DNA from: Azolla caroliniana
Lineage: Eukaryota > Polypodiophyta
Direction: 5' to 3'
DNA: 64,000 nt
Assembly: GCA_043228905.1 (NCBI GenBank)
Contig: JBHGNT010000012.1
Location: 19,840,001-19,904,000 of the forward strand
Under the pieces are notes generated by a model. That model did no database searches and was not told where the DNA came from. It worked only from the letters and a program-made list of their open reading frames with translations. Shown in pieces: positions 1 through 10,470 of this stretch; positions within the stretch are counted from its first letter, which is position 1, and each line of letters starts with the position of its first letter. A program made the position numbers and the translations under genes.

Positions 1-6
1 TAGTTG

Positions 7-342
7 CTACCTCAAGTCCCCAAAATTGTCACATTTAACATATTTTGCGAAATGTAATGTTTGTTGTCTAATAGCCAATCGAACATCCACTACCACCCAT
101 GTTTGTTTATCATATCCACAAAAAGGAAAAGAAAATCCTACAAGAGATTGCATAGTCTTGAAAAGAACATGAGCACGTATTGATGCATCACCATTATCAA
201 CCATGTCTCCCAAAAATTTCAAAAACTCAAACCCATATGTGGCATTCCATCGAGTGACTGCAAAATCACAAATATTTTCTACGTGAGAGTTTATCGGAAT
301 TGTGCAAATGAAGTTCACATTTAACCCTCTCAAGCTAGACAA
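7..342 (-). pseudogene. Unassigned coding remnant at window edge
   Basis: This is a 111-codon open stretch on the minus strand. I do not recognise its family. The protein is mixed hydrophobic and charged, with a short Cys-containing segment and an internal FLKFLGDMVDNGDAS stretch. It has no signal peptide and no clear membrane helix. It lies downstream, in the same direction, of the HAD-like remnant at 576-1224 and could be its next exon. The gene may continue beyond the left edge of the window. Short length and missing context keep confidence low. Confidence 0.3.
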
Positions 343-575
343 TCGTTTTATAGATATGTGAAGTGGCTACGATATATTACTCAATCAAATGTTGTTTACT
401 TGATACCGTTGTTGTTTTACTCTGAGTGGCCATAGCAAGATTATGAACTGATTCAGTCTCTTCTCCATTAGGAGTAGATTGTTCAGAAACATTACTAATT
501 TGACATATTTGAACATCATTTTGAGACAGAGTGATAGTAAAAGTACCTGAGTAAGTAAATTTTCCATTGAGGGAA

Positions 576-1224
576 CTAATATTCAAATTGTCTTGTTAGG
601 TTTGTTTCTAATGCCTCCTCGCAAGGAGGAAGAACCGTGTCGATTCTTGCTGCGATTGATGGGAGTACAACCATGTATTCCTTAGGGATTCTCGGGAAAA
701 CCACGGAAATCAGGGTCAAACAATGCCCCGAATTCAACATTTCAATGGGATCAAAGCCTGGTTTCCACGGCACAAAACAAGCAATTGCATTCCGAATATT
801 GATCATATTTGCATTCAACATTATCGCAATGGATTCTGAGATAGCATCCGGTTGTAATGCCAGAAATTTTGTTGGGTACAATGAGAAAGCATTTGTGAAG
901 GTTGTAGTAATGCCGGAAATGTTCTATATCCACAATCAACGTATAGTCGGCAGTATATTTGGGCCAGGTATGCCAAAAATTAGAAAATCTTTTGAATCTT
1001 GCAATATCCTATTGCTCACATCTTTCTCGTGTCCACTAGCCCTTGAAGTGTTGTCGCCACTTTGGGAAGAATCTTTCTATACACTTCCAAACATCTAAAC
1101 GTGGTTTTTCACTCCAAATAAACAAATCAAAGTATTGCACAACCCACTCTAGAAATTGATTCTCGTCCCTCGTTGGTGTCATATATCGCACACTCATCAA
1201 GACTTTATCAAGCTCCAAGATCAA
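576..1224 (-). pseudogene. Degenerate FCP1/NIF-like HAD phosphatase remnant
   Basis: Read on the minus strand, the region starts with LILELDKVLM, then FLEWVVQYFDLFIWSEK, and after breaks YTLIVDIEHFR followed by an NxxxxFLIVP-like segment. This order fits the FCP1/NIF branch of HAD phosphatases: a DLDxTL nucleophile loop, a 'hold the chain, IWS' helix, and a later TLIIDD motif. Two catalytic positions look altered: the first Asp of the nucleophile motif is Glu (ELDKV), and the second Asp of the LIDD motif is Ile (VDIEH). A TAG stop lies near 1010-1012, and at least two frames are needed. The last 101-codon open stretch (576-881) is not NIF-like and is unassigned. I infer a dead or strongly diverged copy. 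Confidence 0.45.
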
Positions 1225-1989
1225 GGTTCTTCATTCGTCTTCTAATGGTTTAGGTTTCCATTCCTACAACTGAGCCTCTGTTACACCAAGTATTGGTAGT
1301 ACATGATCAATTTCAATCAACTCAGGTTCTGTTCACACAATTGGTGTCCTTTTCCTCTTCAAACCCCTGGTCGACTGTGTCTTTGGGTCTCACTTCACCT
1401 TGTTTTGCTCTTGTGTAGTGATTGGGCCTGGCTTCACACTGTTTTGCTCTTGTATAGTCAACCGTGTCATCAGTCCTGGCATTACCTTTGTGCATGTGAA
1501 TACTTCTATAGTCGATATCAACCCACTGATATCACATGTTGCATCTACCTGCAAAATCAAATCATCTGTGCAACATTCTTTATCTACTTGTGTGATAAGT
1601 TCATTTGTGTTAGTTGTTACATCTACTTACAACACACAACAACGTCATCAGTTTCCACACTACCATTGGCCATAGGAGCAATAGATTCAAACCCTTTAGA
1701 CTCTGCAACATAAAAAAACACCAACATATTCATACTCACAAAGTAGCTAATAGTCTCACAAAACAACATAATGAACATGAAATATTCTGCAACAAAATAA
1801 TAATATTATATTAATATCCATCATAGAGTTCCATTACATAATGTGGATCAAGCAACAACCAATCTGAGGTGTTACTTGTCCAAATAGACCATAGACCATC
1901 TTCATAAGTTTCTAGGAAAATAGTAACAGTGATATTATCCCACTAATCAGAAATTGGTAGTAATTAGTTCCAATTCAAGAGCCCCTTGA
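1225..1989. other. Non-coding stretch between coding remnants
   Basis: No convincing coding sequence. It may be intronic to the minus-strand HAD-like remnant. The only structure noticed is a short imperfect direct repeat around 1390-1465, in which CTTCAC..TTTTGCTCTTGTRTAGT occurs twice. Confidence 0.4.
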
Positions 1990-2466
1990 TCAAGTAACTA
2001 GTCTTGTCCACGATCGTGGCCCCTTCTTAAGCCTTTTTCTAGCCGATTTCCCATTTAGCCTTGTTTCTTTCACCCATTGCGCAAGTGTGTCCTCCTTTGG
2101 CAACCTTTCCATCGCCTCAGCAGCGGCTTGCACATCAGCCGTGTCTTGCGATAGCTTTTCAAGTACAGTGGGATCTGGTGGTACATCATCAACAATTGGG
2201 CTCAGTGGGGTTGAATCAAGGTTTTGGGTTTCAAAGAAATGTTGCATCAAGCATTCAAAAACACTGTTGTTATGAACCTCAGATTTACATGTTGTTTCCA
2301 ATATTTCATGGCTTTTCACAACGTTGCCTAATTCATTACAATGTTCCAAAAGAATAGGGTGGAGTTGATCTGAAGCAGATGTGATAGAAGGACTCTTACT
2401 TTCCGCCACGTTGCCAACTATCTCCTCATTTGTTGCAGCGTCATCGGCACCGAACACCTCATGCAA
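1990..2466 (-). pseudogene. Acidic exon-like ORF upstream of the HAD-like remnant
   Basis: This is a 158-codon open stretch on the minus strand without a local ATG; the open frame continues upstream to a TGA near 2500. The product is acidic, rich in Glu, Asp, Ala and Ser, and probably mostly disordered. It ends in a basic tail (KSARKRLKKGPRSW) that could be a nuclear localisation signal. It lies immediately 5' of the FCP1/NIF-like remnant in the same direction. A regulatory N-terminal extension of that phosphatase-like protein is therefore the simplest reading, but this is inference and no domain is recognised. Confidence 0.35.
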
Positions 2467-2905
2467 CCTCCTTAATCCATGAGATTCTACAACATGTCAA
2501 CTAATTAGCGGCTTCTCTTGTGTTTTTCTATGACCTTAAACACGTTCGCGTTCACAAGTGGAAGGATCACGCATAAATGGAAGGATAAGGAATATTTTGG
2601 TTGATTTTAGGCCTTTTTCAATGATTTTACAAAACACATTGATACCAGTATCATACATGTTCAAATATACTATGAAAAAGGTTTAAAATCCACTATTTTC
2701 GTGATTTAGAAGTGAATAAAAAAAGAGGAATTTCAAAAAGTTACATTCTCAAATTATATCACAAACTTTACAACCAATGTTATTTTAAAGAAACTCTTTT
2801 TTAGAAATCATAAGAATTCAAAACACATGCTTTTATATCTCTCGATTTGTTACAAGCGGAATGTAGTTACACTTAATAGCCAAAAATACATTCATGATCA
2901 CTCCT

Positions 2906-5700
2906 TTATGGAGAATCACTACTATAACTAATATACAATGATGATTCCTCCTCATCAGCCTCGGATGTACCAATCAGTGCATTATCTTCGTCATAAACCA
3001 AATGGTTTGACTCTAGATTATATGTAGCAGATCTCGTTTGCCTTCGACTCGAGCCAGCTTGTAGACCTGGTAATTTTTCTTTTATTATATCTATTGTTGA
3101 CTTCCTTAATCGTCCGGCTTTTGTAAGCGTGAAGTCGTACACGATGATATCCACATCAGAGATATCAAGGGTCAAGGTGTTACGAATGTTTCGCTTCCTC
3201 TTCCTACCTCCCCTTGTTGTTGGGCATTCAATCATCTCCAATGTATACTTACTTGTAAAAGCATTTGCACTTCTAGTGTTGTACCAATGAATGTTTATAG
3301 ACTTGATCGTGTTTTCTATTTCATGCATTAGCACTTCTAGAAATGTACCAACCCAAAATTGGTGGCCATGTGAATTCTCATCAGCCGGCGTTGCAATCAA
3401 CATCCTCGCCGTGAGCTCTTGCAAATTGCCTTGCCATCTAGCTTCGGCTGCTTTGGTCATCCTTGGTCATCCTTGGTCCCACATAAATGTCTCTTTGTTG
3501 TGGATGGAGCAAACTGTCATTAATCGCATTTGCTGGTTGCTCCGGAGTTTTTTTTACACCATCATGTTGCAGTGACCATGTGAATGGCATTTCCAAATTC
3601 CAATTATCACCAAATACACAATTGTCTATAATTCCTTTTTTATCACTAAAAAATACATCCCCCCATGACGTGTCTTGTTGTGCGGCATATTTCTTGGCGG
3701 CCTCAATATGCTTTCTTTTTTCTTCTAAGGCTTGGAGCCATAACCGTTTTTGTTCCGATACCAAGTCACTATGCAACTGTCCTTTCTTCTCAATCGGCAT
3801 TTGTTTAGCTCCATGGACAATTGTACTCAACATACAAAGTAATAACTGGCAACCACCTTCAGGTTCCCATGTTGTAGAAGATGAATATTGTTTAGCATAC
3901 AAAAGTGTAGAACCACTTATTTCATTTTTCGTTATCATAAAAATGTGATTGAAGCTTATATTGTTTAACTAGGCGAGCACTTTAACATTCTCAACACCCC
4001 CATCTGATATATATCTCTTAAAGTCATACCTCATTCAAGTGTAACACTTTTGGGCGTGGTGAATATGCATCACAAATGACATCAAATAGTTTAGGTAATG
4101 TGGGAGCATCATGCCGAGACAATTATCTGGAGAATGTGCTAAACATATGATCTATATGATCATGTGTGTGGCCAACCAAAAGAAAATTGACTTTCACTTT
4201 TCTAAACAATCCTTGGTTGACCAACATACTTAGATAGCCAAACATAGTTGAATTTTTGTTCTCTCTAGTAGTATTGTCCAATTGAATGTATAGAACAGGG
4301 GGGAAGGGTTGGCCCCAAGACATCAAAACTCGGTGAATCACTGTAATTGTTAGGTTAGGGTCATTATGAACATTGGAGTATGTAATGAACACGTGAGGTC
4401 CAACTGACCTATTATAAGCCAAGGATCCCACCAAGTGCATTTGAACAAGGCACTCATCATTGACGTCTTTGGGGAGCCTCCGCATATGCGGCAAGCATGT
4501 CTTCTTCTGGTCCATACCATCTATCATTAAGCACATGTATTGTTCGGGCCTCTTCAAACACTTCTCTCTATGATGCATCGCCTTCTTTCGTTCTAACGAT
4601 TATGCCTCACAATGCTCCTATAGTAACTTCTTACTCATATCCTTTTCCATTGATGTCTTTGTACCTTTAGCCAAACTTTTAAGATTTGCACAAATGGAGC
4701 AATACCCCATGCGTACTTTACGTGGAATGATAACATTTGAAAACCGAGCTCTCCATAATCTTGTGAATTGGTTATATGTGATAGACTTATTATGTGAGCC
4801 CACCATATCAGATCGATAGACATCATAAACTTCCCAACGTGTGTAATTATTAGAGAGGTGCATCCTACCTGTAGTGGGCATTACTTCACAATTTAACTGA
4901 AAGTAACTTTTCATCCAACCAATAACATGTCTTCCAATTGCACCTTTCATACTTGGAACCTCTTTACAATTGAGCATTTGATCCCCGCTAAGTAGACGTT
5001 GTTGTACTCTATGTAGCCGCATGTTACTAACACATAACGCAATTTTGAATGCAACTCTACATATCTGTTGCACATGGAAGATATAATACTCGAATGATAC
5101 TTTGATCCCCGTACATTTGTCAGACACTAGTTGCATATGTGACCCGAGGTAAGTGTCTTGCTCATCACCAGTCATCGAAAAATAGTATCGCCTTAATTCT
5201 CGCAACTTTGATTTTCCAATCATAGACATACAACCACGGGCACAACATATTTTTTTGACATCAAATCCAAAATGTTTATCTAATGTCACCAAGTTAAATC
5301 TAGCCAGACGAATTCTTCGTGGGATTCTTCTAATATGCATAGGGCTTCCAGGTTTCTCTTCCTGAATAGAAGTTGGTGTAACCTTGTTACTATCCAATTC
5401 TTTGTTGTGACCATCGCCCATGATATTTGATGTTTCATTGGCACTACCTTCATTCTCCGTATCTTTATTAATATCGTATTCTTCAATAGAGAACTCTTCA
5501 CATGTGTCATTATTCACATTCGTTGTAGGTGAAGATGAGCTCAGACAATATTCTTCGATAGAATATGGTGAGTTTGTCGACAGACAATATTCTTCAATAG
5601 AAAATGGTGAGTCTGTCGACAAACAATACTCTTTGGTAGAAAACGAAGAGTTTGATGACAAACAATATTCTTCAATCGAGAACGGTGAGTCTTCACTCAT
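2906..5700 (-). pseudogene. Decayed DUF7869-like gene (VGHTHDHID family)
   Basis: One minus-strand gene can be followed from ATG at 5700 to a stop at 2906. The N-terminus has four copies of a 13-residue repeat (SPFSIEEYCLS type). Next come a Cys-containing segment (CCARGC), then MCLMIDGMDQKK, YIQLDNTTRENKN and FLLVGHTHDHIDHMFST, the hallmark series of the eukaryotic DUF7869-like family. The acidic residues in DGMD, QLDN and HDHID suggest a metal-dependent fold, possibly transposase-derived. The C-terminal third is basic and hydrophilic. Lesions: in-frame TAG 4618-4620, TAA 4600-4602, TAA 4123-4125 and TAG 3969-3971, each where Gln would fit; a 1-nt frameshift near 4030; and a 10-bp tandem duplication at about 3455-3474 that shifts the frame. 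Between lesions the reading stays coherent, so decay is recent. The gene is head-to-head with the ParB/methylase gene. Confidence 0.6.
5540..5700 (-). repeat. 39-bp coding minisatellite (four units)
   Basis: The start of the DUF7869-like gene has about four tandem copies of a 39-bp unit encoding a 13-residue Ser/Glu/Tyr-rich repeat (core SIEEYCLS). Units differ by a few substitutions, and the frame is kept across all of them. Confidence 0.75.
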
Positions 5701-6513
5701 GGCTTAAGGTCCACACAGAGCTCTTTAAGTTATGTGCTTAGGCTAACATAAAAAACTGATAAGCTCCTCTCTAAAGATAAACTCCTCTCTAAACAGAAGC
5801 TCCCTCAATATAATGTCTATATTATTTAATATTATATTAATCCAATACATAAAGATATTATTTTTAATATAATAATTGTATTCAACATATTAATAATTAC
5901 TGTATAAAGTTAAATCAAGTATAATATAATTACAATCATTACCAAGCCATATATATGTTGGTTTAAAGTTAAAATCATTGGTTAATTAATGGCACCCATA
6001 TTTAATATAGAACTTCTCAATCATTGGTTCAGTCATGCCCACCATTTTAAATATAAGACATTTCAATCATTGGTTCATTCATGGCCACATCTTTAATACA
6101 AAGCAATTAAGAGTCATAAAAATGTTGCTTTGAGTAATCAATCATTGGTTCATTCATGAACCTCTATCATTGTTTCCTTCATGACCTTCAAAGTCATTGT
6201 ATGTTAGTTTGACTATAAAATAATCATCAATATGTTAGTTTGACTATTTAATCATTGATGCATTCATAAGTAACTCTGGTTAAAGTGATTATGGTTACTA
6301 ACTAACTAACCTCAAGCTTGCCAACCCTGGTTAAAGTGATTGTGGTTACTTTAACCACTGTGGTCAATCCCTATAAATAGGAAGACTTCCTCATATTTCA
6401 ATCACACGAAGCACACGCTCAAAACAAAGCACAAGAGCACATAGAGCAAACAAAGCACACAAAGCACAAAGCACCAAAGTGAGGTCTTCGCCTAAACTTC
6501 AACAAGATCAACC
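5701..6513. promoter_or_regulatory. Divergent intergenic region with direct repeats, TATA box and leader
   Basis: This AT-rich region separates two head-to-head genes. Between 5970 and 6190 the motif TCAATCATTGGTTCATTCATG recurs about four times with small changes. A CCTGGTTAAAGTGATTRTGGTTACT motif occurs twice at about 6279-6350. CTATAAATAG at 6371-6380 is a good TATA box for the rightward gene. It is followed by a CA-rich leader with repeated AAGCACA, which runs to ATG at 6514 in the context ACCATGTC. No clear TATA box was picked for the leftward gene. Confidence 0.55.
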
Positions 6514-6611
6514 ATGTCTTCAAAGAAAATCGAGCGCCAGAACTTTAGGTAAGCCTCTAACACTATGAACATTTTTGTAAATATGTTTTAGCACTCAGGA
6601 ACTCGATACGT

Positions 6612-7340
6612 TGTCGTAGTATATTTTGTACACTACGTGAAAAACGTATATAGTATTAGATTCAATAAAAAATGAAGAAATAGAAGAAAATAGCAAAATA
6701 AATGGAACATGCATAGGGCAAGATTCAAACCTTGCACCTCCATGTTAATAATGTAATGTCTTACCATTACACTAGCATTTCATTAGTGTTAAAGCATAGA
6801 TGTCCCACATAGAAAGGTAAATTCACGCTAGGATAAACATTAGAAAAACGCATAACAAAAGAAAAAGCTACACATACACATCTAGCGTGCATGATAAAAA
6901 ACGCACAAGTTAGAAAAAAGCATGATCACTTTAGATAAAGCATATAGTCTATCTATAGGAAACGCATGGGGTCTATAGTTAGAGAAAAAGCATGGATTAC
7001 TAAGACTTCCTCATCACTACATAAGGATGGGGAGCACAATGTAATTGTGTGTGAAAAATATTTGGGAAATTGGATATATTTCCTAAAACACCAATTAATA
7101 AACTATACTCGTGGGATTCACGAGAATTCTATATCATTCTCTTTCAACCGAAGTTTATATTCTTATATTCATATTGATTAATCAAATACAATACACTCGT
7201 GGGATTCACGAGTTTGCTATAACTCTTTCTTACAACATATTTATATTCTTATTAGCCTTAAAACTCTCCTCTTCCTAGTCCAAAACCCCAGCGGTTCCCA
7301 CCCGACTCACGCAAACGATCCGGAGCCGAAAGGCACGACA
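6612..7340 (+). repeat. 5' LTR of TR-GAG element
   Basis: 729-bp LTR beginning TGTCGTAGTA and ending GGCACGACA. It contains an antisense tRNA-like module at about 6715-6781 and two copies of the 17-nt hairpin CTCGTGGGATTCACGAG (7108-7124, 7196-7212). A TATATTT motif near 7073 may be the core promoter. The 71-codon open frame inside it recurs unchanged in the 3' LTR and is judged spurious. Confidence 0.92.
6710..6781 (-). other. Antisense tRNA-like module in LTR
   Basis: On the minus strand an A-box-like TAGTGTAATGG (6764-6774) and a B-box-like GGTTTGAATCT (6721-6731) are spaced as in a tRNA gene (43 nt from first base to first base). In the 3' LTR copy the B box is the better GGTTCGAATC (9453-9462). 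The flanks do not form a convincing acceptor stem, so this is a tRNA-derived or Pol III promoter-like sequence, not a functional tRNA gene. Confidence 0.6.
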
Positions 7341-7378
7341 CAGTTGGTGAACCCGACGTGAAGACGGGTGGCAAGGAG

Positions 7379-9286
7379 ATGGAGAATCAACAAGAGGCAA
7401 TGAGCATAACGATGATGATGATGTTCGAGCGGATGCTACAAGAACAACGAGTGATGTCGGAGATCACGGCGGCAGTAGAGCGGCTTGTGCGACGAAATGG
7501 GGAATTCAACGGAAATGATGTGTCACGCTATCTACGTGACTACAAGGCGGAGATGATACGATGTGGGATACCGGAAGGATTGCAAGTGACATCCTTCAAT
7601 CGGGTGGCCACGGATGAGCTACAAGAGAGAATCCACAAGATACGGCAACAAAACTCGACATGGGGATCATTCGAAGAAGCTTTACGAGAGGCATATGATT
7701 ACAAGAGATCGAAGGGAAAAGATCGGCGAGAATTCGACGAATGGGTGGCATCGGAGAAGACCCACCGAAGTGCAACACAAGCATTCCTAGAGTTCGAGCA
7801 TCGTTTTGCTCGACTCTCGGAGCGGGAACGAAGATTGGTGGGAGAAGATAAAGTCTTAATGTTCGTAAGATCGATCGATCGGAAAGAAAGGATGGACATT
7901 GGGATCGAACTCGAAGATGATGACGGTGCGAACGGCCTTACCGAGGATTGGGCCAAAGTCGAAAGGGTATGCCGAAGACATGATGAAAGGAAGCTGAGAA
8001 TCTCGTCAACAACTACATGGCCCATGAAGGATGGTCGATTGAGGAAAAACGATGAAGCCAATATGAAGGCCGAAATACAACATGATGGTACCACGGGAGA
8101 AAGAGTGGAACAAGACACCCACTCGTCTTGTGAAAGAACGATGGCGAAGGATAAGGCCGATAATTCAAGTGTAGAAGGAAATTTCGGGATACAAGTGCCC
8201 GAGACATCGGGTCAAAAAGGGGTAAGCATAATAGATGTTTGCATAATTGATGCAGATAAAGAGTGTGAAGCGGATGTGATTAAGGAGGTAGCCACAAAAG
8301 ACGAAATCGAATCGGAGGTGGCTATGGACGAATCAATGGCGGATTGCCATATCGAGACTTCCCCACCACTGATTCCAGAGACTCCGGCGGTTGCGATCGA
8401 AAGGCAACGTGAGACCGAAGAGACGGAAGGTGGCGGAGAGAAAACGAATGTCGAAGCCGACGAATACGATGAAGAGATAGCCGAGAAGAATGCTAAGGGT
8501 GAAACTACGAAAGAAGGTAATACCGAGGATTCATGCCAACAAAATCTAGAGACTTCGGCGGTTGTGTTCGAGAACCAACGTGAGACCGGAGAGACGGGAG
8601 ATGGCGGCGAGGAAGGTAAAGTCGGAAGTCGGTTCGGATGGAAAATGATCCATCCGAAATTCCAATCTAAAAGAAAGTGCGACAATGCAGAGGTCGGGTC
8701 TACGACAGGAGAAGCGCGTAATACAGAGCACGCTCTACGGCGAATAAAGAAGCACGCGCTACGGCGAGAAAAGAAGCATGCATTACAACCACACGAGGAC
8801 CGAACAACGAGCACATATCGGAGGACCTACGTGGCGAACAACGGAAAGAAGTGCCGAAAGTCGAACCGGACAAGGCAGGTGAAAACGAAGAAAAGAAAGC
8901 AAATCCGGACGAAAAGAAAAGAAAAGAAACCGACCCGAAAGAGCACTGAATCGGTAAAAACCGATCAACCGAGTCCGGATCGACCGAATACAAATCGGAA
9001 AGGAAGCCGAACTAAACGAAAGACGATCCGACGAGACCGAATCGAAAGTAAGCTAATCCGACTAAACCGAAAATCCGAAAAGAAGTCGAGATTGATGAAG
9101 AAAAGAAAGAGGGCAAGAAAAGATACTACCGCGGATGATAAGGACCAAGCGGGCCATGCAAAAAGCGAACATAGAATATGGTGGATCGGATGGCGACAAT
9201 GGTTCGGGTGGAAAGAATGGGTCTACTCAAAATGGAGAGACAAAGTTGACATAGCGGGACAAACGGAGGATGACGGAGGAGACTAA
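7379..9286 (+). CDS. gag: Gag-like protein of TR-GAG retrotransposon
   Basis: An intact ORF of 635 codons from ATG at 7379 (an in-frame GTG at 7358 is less likely) to TAA. Residues about 40-220 look like plant retrotransposon Gag: an F-x-G-x-D-V-x-x-YL opening, SFNRVATDELQERI, WGSFEEALREAYDY, then a helical segment with ATQAFLEFEHRFARLSERER and GLTEDWAKV. The middle is acidic (Glu/Asp/Thr). The last 200 residues are strongly basic, with runs of Lys and Arg that could bind RNA or act as a nuclear signal. No CX2CX4HX4C zinc knuckle is present; the basic tail may replace it. It occupies nearly the whole interior of the element, and the absence of stops agrees with recent insertion. Confidence 0.8.
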   Translation: MENQQEAMSITMMMMFERMLQEQRVMSEITAAVERLVRRNGEFNGNDVSRYLRDYKAEMIRCGIPEGLQVTSFNRVATDELQERIHKIRQQNSTWGSFEEALREAYDYKRSKGKDRREFDEWVASEKTHRSATQAFLEFEHRFARLSERERRLVGEDKVLMFVRSIDRKERMDIGIELEDDDGANGLTEDWAKVERVCRRHDERKLRISSTTTWPMKDGRLRKNDEANMKAEIQHDGTTGERVEQDTHSSCERTMAKDKADNSSVEGNFGIQVPETSGQKGVSIIDVCIIDADKECEADVIKEVATKDEIESEVAMDESMADCHIETSPPLIPETPAVAIERQRETEETEGGGEKTNVEADEYDEEIAEKNAKGETTKEGNTEDSCQQNLETSAVVFENQRETGETGDGGEEGKVGSRFGWKMIHPKFQSKRKCDNAEVGSTTGEARNTEHALRRIKKHALRREKKHALQPHEDRTTSTYRRTYVANNGKKCRKSNRTRQVKTKKRKQIRTKRKEKKPTRKSTESVKTDQPSPDRPNTNRKGSRTKRKTIRRDRIESKLIRLNRKSEKKSRLMKKRKRARKDTTADDKDQAGHAKSEHRIWWIGWRQWFGWKEWVYSKWRDKVDIAGQTEDDGGD

Positions 9287-9342
9287 CAAACACCAACAAC
9301 TTCGGCACATACCGGAGGATGTGCGGGTTTGGAGGGGGTGAG

Positions 9343-10071
9343 TGTCGTAGTGTATTTTGTACACTACGTGAAAAACGTATATAGTATTAGATTCAATAAA
9401 AAATGAAGAAATAGAAGAAAATAGCAAAATAAATGGAACATGCATAGGGCAAGATTCGAACCTTGCACCTCCATGTTAATAATGTAATGTCTTACCATTA
9501 CACTAGCATTTCATTAGTGTTAAAGCATAGATGTCCCACATAGAAAGGTAAATTCACGCTAGGATAAACATTAGAAAAACGCATAACAAAAGAAAAAGCT
9601 ACACATACACATCTAGCGTGCATGATAAAAAACGCACAAGTTAGAAAAAAGCATGATCACTTTAGATAAAGCATATAGTCTATCTATAGGAAAAGCATGG
9701 GGTCTATAGTTAGAGAAAAAGCATGGATTACTAAGACTTCCTCATCACTACATAAGGATGGGGAGCACAATGTAATTGTGTGTGAAAAATATTTGGGAAA
9801 TTGGATATATTTCCTAAAACACCAATTAATAAACTATACTCGTGGGATTCACGAGAATTCTATATCATTCTCTTTCAACCGAAGTTTATATTCTTATATT
9901 CATATTGATTAATCAAATACAATACACTCGTGGGATTCACGAGTTTGCTATAACTCTTTCTTACAACATATTTATATTCTTATTAGCCTTAAAACTCTCC
10001 TCTTCCTAGTCCAAAACCCCAGCGGTTCCCACCCAACTCACGCAAACGATCCGGAGCCGAAAGGCACGACA
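9343..10071 (+). repeat. 3' LTR of TR-GAG element
   Basis: Same length (729 bp) and ends as the 5' LTR. Substitutions seen: TAGTATA/TAGTGTA near the start, GATTCAAACC/GATTCGAACC in the tRNA-like B box, GGAAACGC/GGAAAAGC, and CCCGACTC/CCCAACTC near the end. The hairpins are at 9839-9855 and 9927-9943. Confidence 0.92.
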
Positions 10072-10470
10072 ACGTTGTATCGAGTTACTGTATTATGTTC
10101 GTGTTTTATACAAGAACTCGATACGCCATATCGAGTTCCTATATATAGTTTGCGTTTTAAACAGGAACTCGATACGCAGTATCGAGTTCCTGTATTATGT
10201 TCGGGTTTTATACAGAAACTCGATATGGCGTATTGAGTTCTTGTATAAAGTTCTTGTTTTATACAGGAAATCGATAAGCCGTATCGAGTTCCTGTAAAAA
10301 GTTCTTGTTTCATACAAGAACTCGGTACACGGTATCGAGTTCCTGTGTATGATGCATGATGTTGAATACATGAACTTGATACCCTGTATCGAGTTTCTGT
10401 ATAAACATGAACTATATATAGGAACTTGATACGGCGTATCGAGTTCCTATATAAAACACAAAATTTAAAG
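10072..10470. repeat. Array of palindromic GAACTCGATACG / CGTATCGAGTTC units in intron 1
   Basis: About seven to eight imperfect palindromes of the form AGGAACTCGATACG..CGTATCGAGTTCCT follow each other every 50-60 bp, each able to form a hairpin. The left flank of the TR-GAG element (6592-6611) ends in the left arm of one such unit, so the array was split by that insertion. Confidence 0.8.

Larger units (their letters stand above)
6612..10071 (+). mobile_element. Non-autonomous LTR retrotransposon with Gag only (TR-GAG type)
   Basis: Two 729-bp direct repeats (6612-7340 and 9343-10071), both TGTCGTAG...CACGACA, flank 2,002 bp. I counted about four substitutions between them (roughly 99.4% identity), so the insertion is young. 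The 4-bp sequence ACGT flanks both ends (6608-6611, 10072-10075) as target-site duplication. CAGTTGGTGAACCCGACGTG after the 5' LTR holds a primer-binding-site candidate of unassigned tRNA. GGTTTGGAGGGGGTGAG before the 3' LTR is the polypurine tract. The only gene is a Gag-like ORF; protease, integrase, reverse transcriptase and RNase H are absent, so mobilisation needs proteins in trans. It lies in intron 1 of the ParB/methylase gene, same strand. Confidence 0.9.

Noticed and set aside
6966-7181. 71-codon open frame, repeated at 9697-9912
   Set aside because: Both copies lie wholly inside the two near-identical LTRs; identity is explained by the repeat, and the protein has no domain features.
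8212-8814. 200-codon minus-strand frame opposite the Gag-like ORF
   Set aside because: Antisense shadow of a strongly biased coding sequence; no motifs.
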